Assembly: GCA_902764825.1 (NCBI GenBank)
Contig: CACWXL010000003.1
Coordinates: forward strand, 347,993 to 411,992
Reading direction: 5' to 3'
DNA from: Oscillospiraceae bacterium
GTDB taxonomy: Bacteria > Bacillota > Clostridia > Saccharofermentanales > Saccharofermentanaceae
DNA: 64,000 nt
The position numbers and the translations under genes were made by a program. Positions 9,041-17,301 of the stretch are shown here, piece after piece. The number at the start of each line of letters is the position of its first letter. The stretch's first letter is position 1. The notes under the pieces are model-generated. The model saw only the letters and a list, made by a program, of their open reading frames with translations. It was not told the origin of the DNA and searched no databases.

Positions 9041-9493
9041 ATGAGATATGACGACGTTATCTTAAGATGGGCGAAGATAGCCACGGTACTTTTTACCGCT
9101 TTGGCTGTTGTTGCTGATATCTTCGGTGTAGTCATTATTAAATATATTGCTTACGTATGGGCCGGGGTTTTCGATACCCCCAGAGTCATCGCTCTTATGG
9201 TGATCTTCTATATCGGAACCATCGGCGGTTATCTGGTGCTTATCCCGCTATTTAAGATGTTATCAAATATGAGCAAGGACAAGGTCTTCGACAGAGAGAA
9301 TACCAAGATCATGACGATCATTACATGTGCTCTTGTCGGGATCGCGGTTGATTGCACCGTATGCGGCTTTATCTGGAACGGCGGCTGGATCCTTGCTATC
9401 GTAGCTCTGTTCATGTCACTTGTCGTACTCAGCATCAGAGTAGTATTTGCCAAGGCAATCACGATGAAGGAAGAAATGGATCTTACGATCTGA
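9041..9493 (+). CDS. DUF2975-type four-helix membrane protein
   Basis: A 150-residue integral membrane protein with four predicted helices (about 12-35, 48-72, 92-112, 115-138) and the DUF2975-like pattern around VIFYIGTIGGYLVLIPLFKML and DKVFDRENTKIMTIITC. It starts at an ATG with an excellent AAGGAGG ribosome site. In Firmicutes, DUF2975 genes usually sit directly before a small Cro/CI-type regulator, exactly as here (16-base gap to the next gene). The pair may sense an envelope signal, but no ligand is known. Confidence 0.75.
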   Translation: MRYDDVILRWAKIATVLFTALAVVADIFGVVIIKYIAYVWAGVFDTPRVIALMVIFYIGTIGGYLVLIPLFKMLSNMSKDKVFDRENTKIMTIITCALVGIAVDCTVCGFIWNGGWILAIVALFMSLVVLSIRVVFAKAITMKEEMDLTI

Positions 9494-9509
9494 GGAAAGG
9501 AGGAGAAAC

Positions 9510-9713
9510 ATGATCATAGTAAATCTTGATGTAATGATGGCTAAGCGCAAGATCTCCTCCGGCGATCTGGCTGCAAAGGTCGGGATCACACAGGCTAACC
9601 TGTCCATTCTTAAGAACCAGAAGGCAAAAGCCGTCAGGTTCTCAACACTAAACGATATCTGTAAGGCATTGGATTGCCAGCCCGGGGACATCCTCGAGTA
9701 CAGGGAGGACTGA
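9510..9713 (+). CDS. small Cro/CI-family helix-turn-helix regulator (YozG-like)
   Basis: A 67-residue protein that is almost entirely a Cro/CI helix-turn-helix: MAKRKISSGDLAAKVGITQA followed by NLSILKNQKAKAVRFSTL and CKALDCQPGDILEY. The DILEY ending is typical of the small regulator that accompanies DUF2975 proteins. A strong AAGGAGGAG ribosome site lies before the ATG. It sits between the DUF2975 and DUF4153-like membrane protein genes with gaps of 16 and 6 bases, so all three form one operon. It probably autoregulates from the dyads near 8871-8927, which is inference. Confidence 0.85.
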   Translation: MIIVNLDVMMAKRKISSGDLAAKVGITQANLSILKNQKAKAVRFSTLNDICKALDCQPGDILEYRED

Positions 9714-9719
9714 TCACAA

Positions 9720-11069
9720 ATGGATAAGAAGATTATTATGCAGAGGCTGGGAATCCTCCTGGCTTATCCTTTAGCATACGCTTATTTAAGGCTCATAGCG
9801 CCGCTTACGGAAGAGTTCTATATACCCTTAACGGTCGGCCGCGGTAATTTTATGTACAACATCGCATATCCGTTATTTGCACTGCTCTTTATTGCGGTCA
9901 ATGAGATAGTCAGACGGGGCAGGAGAGGCATCGGCACAAAGCCTTCCTCAGGAACGGTTTTCTGGTATGTCGTAACGTTCCTTGCAGGACTTACTGCCAC
10001 GATCGCTTCTGAAGAAGTATTCGGCGAGATAGAGCTGGTATCGTTATTTGCAATGCACCTTGGCGCAGTATATTCCGTGCTGGTATCTAATGACCTGCTG
10101 CTTGGGGGAAAGACTTCCGGATTTATACCGGCAGACCTCATACACGGCTTCTACGTAAAGTCATTTGCCGGTTTCCCGAACTTTGTAGTTGACTGGAAAT
10201 GCTTTGCAAAGCCTCGCAAGGAAGGCGAAGACGGCACCGAAGCTGCACCTAAGAAGAATCATCTAAGCGCAGTTTTATTCATCATCATAATGGCTGTTCT
10301 GATGATCATATCGGTCTGCCTCATGGCTTCGATCGATAAGGATATCGGTATCTTCTTTGAGACCATCTTCGATGATCTTGAAAAATACCTGGTAGGCTTA
10401 AGAGCAGAAGAGATAATATCACGCATGATCTTCGCGATCCCGGTGTGCTTTTATCTGTACGGCCTTATGTCAAGAAGCGCTAAATCTGACGGGGAAAGAG
10501 AGAAGCGCGTCGCAGCAGGGCTTCTACGGACCAAGGGACGTGGCAAGACTGTATCTTCCGCGCTGGTCTATGCTGCCGCAGGCATCTTTGTAATCGGATA
10601 TATACTCTTCTTTATTAAGAGGCTTACTTATATGTTAGGCGGCTTTGCAGGTGATGTTCCTGACGGAATGCTCGTATCACGCTATGCGCAGGAAGGCTTC
10701 TGGCAGATGGTCGGTATCGCAGCTGTAAACATGTGTGTGTACATTGCGATCATCCTTCTCGGAAAAACAGATTCCGACGGCAAGTTCGCTCTGCCTGCCA
10801 AGATACTTGTTACGCTCCTCATGATCGAGAACATCATCTTCTCTGTTATATCAATGAGCAAGATAGGATTGTACTACAGTATTTACGGATACACGCCTAA
10901 GAGGATACTCGCCATGTGGGCTACTCTCTCGCTGGGCTTTGCAGCACTGATGACGATCATCACGGTTCATCGCGGAAAGCCTCATTTCAGGGCAGGGGTT
11001 ATTTTCACGACTGTCTCCTACATCGCGATCTGTATCCTGTCGGCAGTACTTGTTGCGGTCGGAGCATAA
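9720..11069 (+). CDS. polytopic membrane protein, DUF4153/DUF4173-like
   Basis: A 449-residue membrane protein with about ten predicted helices. The segment SRYAQEGFWQMVGIAAVNMC near residues 318-337 matches the YAREGFxQL pattern of the DUF4153/DUF4173 group of Firmicutes membrane proteins of unknown role. A basic loop (about residues 160-180) containing KPRKEGEDGTE is likely cytoplasmic. It begins 6 bases after the small regulator, with GGGAGGA as ribosome site inside that gene's end. It is the last gene of the cassette; a GC-rich hairpin follows. Confidence 0.65.
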   Translation: MDKKIIMQRLGILLAYPLAYAYLRLIAPLTEEFYIPLTVGRGNFMYNIAYPLFALLFIAVNEIVRRGRRGIGTKPSSGTVFWYVVTFLAGLTATIASEEVFGEIELVSLFAMHLGAVYSVLVSNDLLLGGKTSGFIPADLIHGFYVKSFAGFPNFVVDWKCFAKPRKEGEDGTEAAPKKNHLSAVLFIIIMAVLMIISVCLMASIDKDIGIFFETIFDDLEKYLVGLRAEEIISRMIFAIPVCFYLYGLMSRSAKSDGEREKRVAAGLLRTKGRGKTVSSALVYAAAGIFVIGYILFFIKRLTYMLGGFAGDVPDGMLVSRYAQEGFWQMVGIAAVNMCVYIAIILLGKTDSDGKFALPAKILVTLLMIENIIFSVISMSKIGLYYSIYGYTPKRILAMWATLSLGFAALMTIITVHRGKPHFRAGVIFTTVSYIAICILSAVLVAVGA

Positions 11070-11102
11070 GCTTAAGGCTTAAAGGAATAGGGAATATCGA
11101 AA

Positions 11103-11131
11103 AGGGCTGTCCGGAATATCCGGGCAGCCCT
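11103..11131 (+). terminator. GC-rich hairpin after the membrane-protein cassette
   Basis: AGGGCTGTCCGG (11103-11114) pairs with CCGGGCAGCCCT (11120-11131), 12 pairs with one G-U, loop AATAT. A run of T is lacking; instead an AT-rich dyad (ATATATATT/AATATATAT, 11139-11161) follows. It is probably the cassette terminator or a mRNA-stabilising hairpin. Confidence 0.6.
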
Positions 11132-11244
11132 ATACACTATATATATTAATATAATATATATTATATGTGTCTGATTAATAGTTATTTTCGAAGAAATGTA
11201 ATATTACAAAACCCAAGATGTAGTAAAATGTCACACAAATCCTG

Positions 11245-11273
11245 TTTACATTCAACTGCCTTGGTGTTATGAT
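11245..11273 (+). promoter_or_regulatory. strong promoter for the 193-residue gene
   Basis: TTTACA (11245-11250), 17-base spacer, TATGAT (11268-11273), 71 bases before the ATG at 11345. The region 11132-11244 is AT-rich and holds nothing else recognised. Confidence 0.65.
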
Positions 11274-11344
11274 TACTCCATAAGAATAACATACATTTGT
11301 TCGTTTTTGGCAAGTGTATTTTCGTGTTTTAAGGAGTTATTAGT

Positions 11345-11926
11345 ATGGTTGAGTTTAATTGCACAGTGAAGGACATTTTCAGAAGGCCGAATATGATCGA
11401 TAAGGCGGTCAGGGAGCTCGCGGATAAGGGATATGCAGAGCACGCCGTTACTTATACCAGGTTAAGGGACAATATCTTTAATGCGCTTGCGTATACCGCA
11501 GGCAGGATGAAGGATTATGAGTATGACGTTGCCGTCAGTTACCTGGGGACCAGGTGTTCCGAGCAGTCCCTTGCGAAGATGACATTTTATACCCACAGGA
11601 CTATAAGACGTTATGTTCGCAAGGCATGTGACCTTATAAGCGAATATTATCTTAACGAGATGGGGATAAAGCTCCTTCCTGTGGATACGAGGTCTGTTAA
11701 GTGCAATATCACTTCCGGAACATTCTGGGATAAGGTTGATTCGCTGATGCGTGACAGTATTGAGAATGCCTGTGTCGTGATCCTCTGCTGCTATGAGAGG
11801 AAGTCGGTCAATTACGTCTGCAGTACATATTCCATGGGAAGCGATAAGGTGAAGAAGATCGTCGGCTCATTTGATTCCGTGCTTACAGTTTACGACCTTC
11901 CCTCCGAGGATCTCAGCGCAGTTTAA
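11345..11926 (+). CDS. unrecognised 193-residue protein with sigma/ArpU-like helix-turn-helix features
   Basis: I do not recognise this family. The protein is soluble and mostly helical. Two stretches look like DNA-binding helices: FYTHRTIRRYVRKACDLISE (about 79-98) and YERKSVNYVCSTYSMGSDKV (about 150-169), the second resembling sigma region 4 with a turn at TYSMGS. This spacing recalls ArpU-type or other short sigma-like regulators. It has its own strong promoter and AAGGAG ribosome site and no partner gene: the next gene starts 120 bases on with its own site. A transcription-factor role is inference from motif shape only. Confidence 0.5.
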   Translation: MVEFNCTVKDIFRRPNMIDKAVRELADKGYAEHAVTYTRLRDNIFNALAYTAGRMKDYEYDVAVSYLGTRCSEQSLAKMTFYTHRTIRRYVRKACDLISEYYLNEMGIKLLPVDTRSVKCNITSGTFWDKVDSLMRDSIENACVVILCCYERKSVNYVCSTYSMGSDKVKKIVGSFDSVLTVYDLPSEDLSAV

Positions 11927-12046
11927 TTTGTTTATAACCTCCGTATTCATTAAGGCAGAGTGTTCACATAAGACGCGAATACTCTGTCTTAATGTTATAA
12001 TCTTAACTGCTTGATATAAACGCAAAGCATAATGGAGGATCTTAAT

Positions 12047-12532
12047 ATGACCATTACTTTCGATAAGCTTCCCTGTAATGTAGAAGAACTTAAGGCACTG
12101 CCCATAGCTTCTTTGAATGAACCCGAATATGGCGCTGCACTCTTTGTTGCAGCCATGATGCACTATTCCGCTAATAAGGAAGAGACATTTGAGATGCTGG
12201 ATTTCCTTAACGGACCTTATGAAGTAACTGAGTATCAGAAGCAGTTCATTGCAGACAGAATGGCAGACGGCGATCATGTGGTCAGATCCTTTTTCAGCGG
12301 TACATCACCCGATAACGATTACACACCTTCCATGCCTTATACGATCGAGACGGAAAGAGGCTTTGACCAGGATACAGACGGAAGGATGAGGATCCTTCTT
12401 ACATCATCCGGAGCTGATACCAAGCGCTTTATTACCATGCGTCATAAGCCTTCCACCAACCAGTGGTTTGTTGAAGATCAGATGATATTAGGCATGATCA
12501 GGGCTCCGAAGTCATCTGATCCCTGGGCTTGA
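12047..12532 (+). CDS. DUF6935-like soluble protein
   Basis: A 161-residue protein starting TFDKLPCNVEELKALP, a pattern seen in a clostridial family I believe is catalogued as DUF6935, with the following helix AALFVAAMMHYSANKEETFEML and a C-terminal beta domain ending in FVEDQMILGMIRAPKSSDPW. The ATG at 12047 is chosen because GGAGGATCTT lies directly before it; the in-frame ATG at 12032 would overlap this ribosome site. The role is unknown. It is 15 bases upstream of the methyltransferase gene and probably cotranscribed with it. Confidence 0.6.
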   Translation: MTITFDKLPCNVEELKALPIASLNEPEYGAALFVAAMMHYSANKEETFEMLDFLNGPYEVTEYQKQFIADRMADGDHVVRSFFSGTSPDNDYTPSMPYTIETERGFDQDTDGRMRILLTSSGADTKRFITMRHKPSTNQWFVEDQMILGMIRAPKSSDPWA

Positions 12533-12547
12533 TAAGGTCGTATCAGC

Positions 12548-13762
12548 ATGAAGACAGAGAGAATTTACCCAAAAGTCTCAATATCCCAGAAGGCAGCCAG
12601 ATCCTTGAAGAATGGCCATCCGTGGGTATATGCGGATGAGATCTCATCAGATGCAGAACTTAAGGACGGCTGTATCGTTGATTGCTTTGAAGGCTCAAGC
12701 TGGCAGGGCGCGGGATTCTATAATTCAAATTCGAAGATCGCCGTAAGGATAATATCCCGCAACAGCAATGATGTCTTTGATCAGAAGTTCTGGTTTAGGC
12801 GCCTGCTCTATGCGGTCTCATACAGGAAGACTGTCATGCCCGGAGATGACTTCAAGTGCTGCAGGCTGATACACGGAGAAGCTGACCAGATACCGGGCTT
12901 TACCTGCGACAGATACGAAGATATCGCCGTAACGCAGATAGCCTGCCTCGGTGTGGAGCTTAATAAGGATATTATCTATAAGGCTCTTATGGATGTTTTC
13001 GAAGAGATCGGAGAACCTCTTAAGGGAATCTATGAGAGAAATGAGCTTGCCCTTCGCGAGAAGGAAGGCCTTACGCTTTATAAAGGCTGGTATGGCGGTG
13101 TGGACTGTCCCTGCATTACCGAGATCACGGAGAACGGCATCAGGTATTCGGTTGATGTGGAGAACGGCCAGAAGACCGGGTTCTTTCTGGATCAGAAGTA
13201 TAACAGGCTGGCTGCTGCCAGGATCGCCAAGGGTAAGAATGTCTTAGACTGCTTCACGCATACGGGTTCATTCGGCCTTAACTGCGCTTATAACGGCGCC
13301 GCTCACGTTACCAGTGTCGACATATCCTCACAGGCCATAGAGATGGCCAGAGCGAACGCAGAGCGCAACGGACTTACAGATAAGATAGATTATGTGTGCG
13401 AGGATGTTTTCGAGCTCCTGACAAAGATGGCAGAGAGGAAGGATCACTCGTTTGATTACATAATCTTAGATCCGCCTGCTTTTACAAAGTCCAGAGAGAC
13501 CGTTGATTCGGCGGGCAGGGGATATAAGGAGATCAACCTCAAGGCGATGAAGCTTCTGCCGAGAGGCGGATACCTTGCGACATGCTCATGCTCACATTTC
13601 ATGACGGATGAATTATTCAGAAAGATGCTCTCTTCTGCGGCAAGGGATGCGAGCGTCAGCTTAAGACAGATCGAAGCAAGGACACAGGCACCGGACCACC
13701 CCATACTTTGGAATGTGCCTGAGACAGAGTATCTAAAATTTTACATCTTCCAAGTTGTTTGA
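12548..13762 (+). CDS. class I SAM-dependent 23S rRNA (cytosine-C5) methyltransferase, RlmI/RlmK-like
   Basis: A 404-residue protein with an N-terminal PUA domain (SLKNGHPWVYADEI, about residues 19-32) and a C-terminal Rossmann methyltransferase. Motifs visible are NGQKTGFFLDQKYNR (about 205-219), the SAM-binding VLDCFTHTGSFGLN (about 232-245), the acidic VTSVDISSQAI and the catalytic DPPAFTKSRE (about 310-319). A Cys in ATCSCSHFM fits the C5-methylcytosine mechanism. The architecture is that of RlmI (E. coli target C1962), but the exact base cannot be told from sequence. It is probably the second gene of a two-gene unit ending at the hairpin at 13798. Confidence 0.88.
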   Translation: MKTERIYPKVSISQKAARSLKNGHPWVYADEISSDAELKDGCIVDCFEGSSWQGAGFYNSNSKIAVRIISRNSNDVFDQKFWFRRLLYAVSYRKTVMPGDDFKCCRLIHGEADQIPGFTCDRYEDIAVTQIACLGVELNKDIIYKALMDVFEEIGEPLKGIYERNELALREKEGLTLYKGWYGGVDCPCITEITENGIRYSVDVENGQKTGFFLDQKYNRLAAARIAKGKNVLDCFTHTGSFGLNCAYNGAAHVTSVDISSQAIEMARANAERNGLTDKIDYVCEDVFELLTKMAERKDHSFDYIILDPPAFTKSRETVDSAGRGYKEINLKAMKLLPRGGYLATCSCSHFMTDELFRKMLSSAARDASVSLRQIEARTQAPDHPILWNVPETEYLKFYIFQVV

Positions 13763-13797
13763 TATGCCGGTTTTCCGGACATGCGCGAAAACCCTGA

Positions 13798-13832
13798 AAC
13801 GCCCTGAGCATATAGCTTTGCGGCGTTTTTTA
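13798..13832 (+). terminator. rho-independent terminator after the rRNA methyltransferase
   Basis: AACGCC (13798-13803) pairs with GGCGTT (13822-13827) followed by further T residues. Directly before it is CCCTGAAAC, a 9-mer that also appears in two other intergenic regions here. Confidence 0.65.
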
Positions 13833-13956
13833 CTGATCTCTTTCACACAGTTTAGCCTATTTTTTCTCTCAATCTTGTTGTCGTTTTGATGCTGATATGA
13901 AGATGATTTGAAAAAACGCAGTAATAACCTTGTATACAGAAAGCGAGGTTTGCATT

Positions 13957-15075
13957 ATGTGCAGTGAGATCTTAAATGAACAGAATAACAGTTGTTTTGA
14001 TAAGGACGCTACTCTGGTCATTAAGCAGGAAGCGATCATAAACAACGTAAAGTATATCAAGGAAAAGACAGGAGCGAAGATCATCGCTGTTGTTAAGGAG
14101 AACGGATACGGCTTAGGCGTAGCCAATCTTTACCATATCATTAAGGATCAGGGTATATTCATGTACGCTGTAACGGCTCCCTGTGAGGCTATCGCACTGC
14201 GAAAAGAAGGATGCACGGAAGATATCCTGATGCTTACTCCCATCTCCGATTTCAGTGAGCTCGTAACGATGGTATCTTTAGGTGTCGTTATCGCTCTCGG
14301 AAGCGAGAATCAGATCCCTGAACTGCTCGATGTGTATAAGCTCACCGGAAAGAAGCCGAGAGTTCATATCCAGATCGATTCAGGCCTCGGCAGATACGGA
14401 TTTAATGCCGATGATATGCTTGATTTCAGCAAGATCAAGGATTCCATCTCGATTGAAGGATGTTTCTCGCACCTGGCAGGAAGCACACACAACTATAAGA
14501 AGAGCGTTGAGAACCAGGTACGTGTTTTCGAGCTCGCGCTCGAGAAGATCAGGGCAGCAGGCGTAGAACCCGGAATCTGCCACATCGCAAATTCCAAGGC
14601 TGCAATGACGTTCGGTTCTCTGGGCTACGAAGCCGTAAGAGTCGGCAGTGCCATATTGGGAAAAGTCGCTGACAACAACGAGCTCGAGGAAGCCGTATGG
14701 CTCGAATCAAAGGTGTTCTCCGTATATGAGAGACTCGAAGGCGAACACATCGGATACAGCGGAGAAGCTTATTTGAAAAGGGACAGCTCCCTTGCAGTAG
14801 TCAGGATCGGAACGGGATGCGGGATCGGCCTTGTCCAGAAGAGCGTAATGGATTTCTCGTTCATAAATGTCTTGAAGAACATTCTCAAGAGGATCAACGA
14901 AGATCCTGTATTGAATGTATGGATAAATGGTAAGAAGAGTCCGGTGATCGGCAGGATCGGTGTATCGCACATGACTGTCGATGTAACAGAAAACAAGGTA
15001 AAGGAAGGAGATATCGTTAAGATCGGTGTAAATCCTTTACTGGTACATCCTTATGTAGAAAGGCTGGTGGTCTGA
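13957..15075 (+). CDS. alr: alanine racemase (divergent)
   Basis: A 372-residue fold-type III PLP enzyme that interconverts L- and D-alanine for peptidoglycan. The PLP lysine is in IIAVVKENGYGLG (about residues 41-53; usual form KADAYGHG). QIDSGLGRYGFN matches the usual MRLG region. The second catalytic Tyr is placed correctly in HIGYSGEAYLKRD, nine residues before the Asp as in the family. The usual IGYADGY is replaced by IGTGCGIGL, so it is unusual. The ATG at 13957 is preferred over an upstream TTG because GCGAGG precedes it. It could be a broad-specificity amino acid racemase. It converges with the glycosyltransferase gene 34 bases on. Confidence 0.8.
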   Translation: MCSEILNEQNNSCFDKDATLVIKQEAIINNVKYIKEKTGAKIIAVVKENGYGLGVANLYHIIKDQGIFMYAVTAPCEAIALRKEGCTEDILMLTPISDFSELVTMVSLGVVIALGSENQIPELLDVYKLTGKKPRVHIQIDSGLGRYGFNADDMLDFSKIKDSISIEGCFSHLAGSTHNYKKSVENQVRVFELALEKIRAAGVEPGICHIANSKAAMTFGSLGYEAVRVGSAILGKVADNNELEEAVWLESKVFSVYERLEGEHIGYSGEAYLKRDSSLAVVRIGTGCGIGLVQKSVMDFSFINVLKNILKRINEDPVLNVWINGKKSPVIGRIGVSHMTVDVTENKVKEGDIVKIGVNPLLVHPYVERLVV

Positions 15076-15109
15076 CATGAAAACTATGGAACAGAAAAAG
15101 CGTTTCAGT

Positions 15110-16657
15110 TTAAATTCGCTTATAAAGTCTGTACCCGTCGAGAGCTTTCTCGCCGGTGTAGTCAACGTAAGTGTCTGTTTCCTCTCTGACGAGAACATAA
15201 TTATCCCAGTCACACTCACAGGAGAAGGAAGTAACGATGTAGTCGAAGTATCCAGCTTCGATCAGTCGGTTCTGCTCTTCAAGAATTGCAGGGTAGCCTG
15301 ATTCGATATTGAGGAAGCAGAAGAACCTGTTTTGAGGAAGAAGGCCTGCAGCAGTGTAGAAGCCTGAATCCATAACATCGTAAGTAAGGATCCTGGCGTC
15401 CGTTGTCTGATTGATAGTTTCAGCATATCGGAACTGCGCCAGGAATTCCTTTTTTTGGAATATCAGATAAGTATTCTTGTTCAAAAGTAATATCAAGGCA
15501 TAGAAAACAACAAGCGCGCCTGTAATGAGTCCCTGCATGAATGCAGGATTCTGCTTGAAGAACTTCTTTATTAATGCCATGCCCTTGCAGAATGGAATCA
15601 ATGCAAGAGCGAAAAAGCCTGCCAGGATATAGATGTAATAGTAGATGAAAGTGTTCCTTGTAAATGTTATCCCGGCCGAGAGAATGAATGTCGTCAGGAA
15701 GAGAAGTAAGGTCTTCTTCCTGTATTCCTTTCCTATGAAGAAAAGGGATACAAATGTTGCAAGCAGCAGTATTCCGAACTTGGGATATTTTACGGACATC
15801 TTGAAGATCGCATATAACGGGATATAGATATTCCTGATCACCGGAACAGAGGCCTGGGCTGAATCTGCTTCTCCTGAATGGTACAGGAATATGTTGTTGT
15901 AGAAATATGCTTCCCATAAAGAATCAAGAGCGCCGTTAGCGAGGAAATAAACCAGGACAGGGACCGTGAGTATCAGGAAGCCTGCGGCAAATCTCCACAC
16001 AAGAGCCCAGAGCTTTTTGAATTCTTTTCTCTTTATCGTGAGGATCAGGATATATAAGCAGAAGCCGGCCATGAAGCCTATGAACGTATACTTTATCCAG
16101 AACAGTGCCGATGTGATGAGACCGCAGAAAAGAGCATCCTTCCCCGAAGGCAGCCCGTCACCTTTTACGATGGCTTTAAGTCCGAGATATAAGGCGATCG
16201 TAAGAAGGGGGAAGCAGAGTTCTTCAGCATTGCCGCCGAAATTAAACAGTCTGGTCGAATAAGTAAGTCCCAAAAACAAGGGAACCAGAGCGATTGCAAA
16301 CTTCGGAGGCTCAGTAAAGAGCTTTACGGTCTTCCATGAGAACACCGCAAACAAGGATGCCATGACGCATTCTGCTATCCATGCGCCTATAAATGACTTC
16401 TCTGATATCAGGGCAGCCAGAGCATAGAGAAAATAGAGCAGGGGGCCTTTCTGTTCGTAGAGGTCCCTGTATGGAACAAGACCGTGGATAATGCCTCTGC
16501 CTACCGTAAAAAAGCAGTTTGCATCGTCCCAGGGATTGAAGGGGTAAAGAGGAGAGCAGGCTGACACGATCGTTATCGTGACTGCTGCCGATATTACCAG
16601 GATGGCAAGTTCTGATTTAGAAAGCTTGCCGCCAACTTCGGGTCCCGGAGATCTCAT
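15110..16657 (-). CDS. GT-C-type membrane glycosyltransferase
   Basis: A 515-residue integral membrane protein with about eleven helices and the first-loop signature of polyprenyl-phosphate-sugar-dependent transferases: NPWDDANCFFTVGRG, then HGLVPYRDLYEQKGPLLYFL (about 59-78). The acidic DD in the first external loop is the expected catalytic base. The C-terminal 100 residues form a soluble domain (RYAETINQTTDARILTYDV onward). Substrate is unknown; likely it adds sugar to a wall polymer or protein outside the membrane. The start at 16657 is 22 bases after the superoxide reductase stop with a weak AAGG site, so the two are probably cotranscribed. Confidence 0.75.
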   Translation of the reverse strand: MRSPGPEVGGKLSKSELAILVISAAVTITIVSACSPLYPFNPWDDANCFFTVGRGIIHGLVPYRDLYEQKGPLLYFLYALAALISEKSFIGAWIAECVMASLFAVFSWKTVKLFTEPPKFAIALVPLFLGLTYSTRLFNFGGNAEELCFPLLTIALYLGLKAIVKGDGLPSGKDALFCGLITSALFWIKYTFIGFMAGFCLYILILTIKRKEFKKLWALVWRFAAGFLILTVPVLVYFLANGALDSLWEAYFYNNIFLYHSGEADSAQASVPVIRNIYIPLYAIFKMSVKYPKFGILLLATFVSLFFIGKEYRKKTLLLFLTTFILSAGITFTRNTFIYYYIYILAGFFALALIPFCKGMALIKKFFKQNPAFMQGLITGALVVFYALILLLNKNTYLIFQKKEFLAQFRYAETINQTTDARILTYDVMDSGFYTAAGLLPQNRFFCFLNIESGYPAILEEQNRLIEAGYFDYIVTSFSCECDWDNYVLVREETDTYVDYTGEKALDGYRLYKRI

Positions 16658-16679
16658 CGGTGATTACAGCCTTATCAGA

Positions 16680-17039
16680 TCAAGCTTCAGCCTTCCACAG
16701 ACCGTGGAGGTTGCAGTATTCGTAAGCTGCGATGACCTTCTCGTCAGCACCGATCGTGAAGACTGCCTTAGGCTCGGAGCCGGGCTTAAGCTGTCTTATG
16801 ACGGCACCCTTGTCTGTCTCCAAAGCGATGAAAGTGATGTAGTGCGCATCCATCATGGGGTGAGCGACTTCGCCGACAGCAACGGTAACTTCCTGTCCGT
16901 TTACGCTGATAACGGGAACGTGCTTCTCACCTGCAGCATCAGTAGTGTTGGGGATGAGTTCTTCAAGATGACCACCTTCGCAATCGGTCTCGAAAAGCTT
17001 GGTTACAACAGTTCCACACTTACCAATAAAAAACTTCAT
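16680..17039 (-). CDS. superoxide reductase (neelaredoxin/desulfoferrodoxin family) with degenerate N-terminal iron site
   Basis: A 119-residue enzyme that reduces superoxide to peroxide in anaerobes. All ligands of the catalytic Fe(His4Cys) centre are visible: His in EKHVPVI, in VAHPM and in DAHYITF, and Cys and His in EYCNLHGLWK. The N-terminal 37 residues keep the spacing of a desulforedoxin domain (MKFFIGKCGT through ELIPNT), but only two scattered Cys (8 and 20) remain of the four needed for the FeCys4 centre. It is therefore functionally a one-iron enzyme. The ribosome site GTAGGAGGA is strong, and an extended -10 lies at 17078-17085. The glycosyltransferase gene follows on the same strand. 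Confidence 0.92.
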   Translation of the reverse strand: MKFFIGKCGTVVTKLFETDCEGGHLEELIPNTTDAAGEKHVPVISVNGQEVTVAVGEVAHPMMDAHYITFIALETDKGAVIRQLKPGSEPKAVFTIGADEKVIAAYEYCNLHGLWKAEA

Positions 17040-17077
17040 AACTCTAAATCCTCCTACTGAATTTATTAAGTAAAACC

Positions 17078-17085
17078 ATTATAAC
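17078..17085 (-). promoter_or_regulatory. extended -10 promoter for superoxide reductase
   Basis: The minus strand reads ATGTTATAATGG, a TG-N-TATAAT extended -10, 39 bases upstream of the start codon. No clear -35 is visible. Confidence 0.5.
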
Positions 17086-17242
17086 ATTTTGTCCCCGTAA
17101 AGGTTCTTTTCCGCATGAATTGAAAATCATTATGGAGCCTTTATGTCTAAACGAGATTAAATCTTAATGGAAACAACACAAGCAAGACTGAAATTGCTGA
17201 AAAAGAAACGCTTTTTGACTTAATGAGACCATTTGACTTTTG

Positions 17243-17248
17243 TATAAT
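17243..17248 (+). promoter_or_regulatory. -10 element for the SDR gene
   Basis: TATAAT preceded by TTTTG, 54 bases before the SDR start. The best -35 at 17 bases is TTAATG, a poor match, so only the -10 is called. Confidence 0.4.
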
Positions 17249-17301
17249 TTCTGTGGAGTTAAGAAGTGCTCCGCAAAATAAACTTATGAGGTGGAATGGA
17301 T

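Noticed and set aside
13833..13956. T-box or other leader before alr
   Set aside because: No T-box sequence (TGGNACC) or specifier-like stem is seen in this short region.
15077..15301. 74-codon plus-strand frame right after alr
   Set aside because: It lies antisense to the C-terminal end of the glycosyltransferase gene, which has clear coding character.
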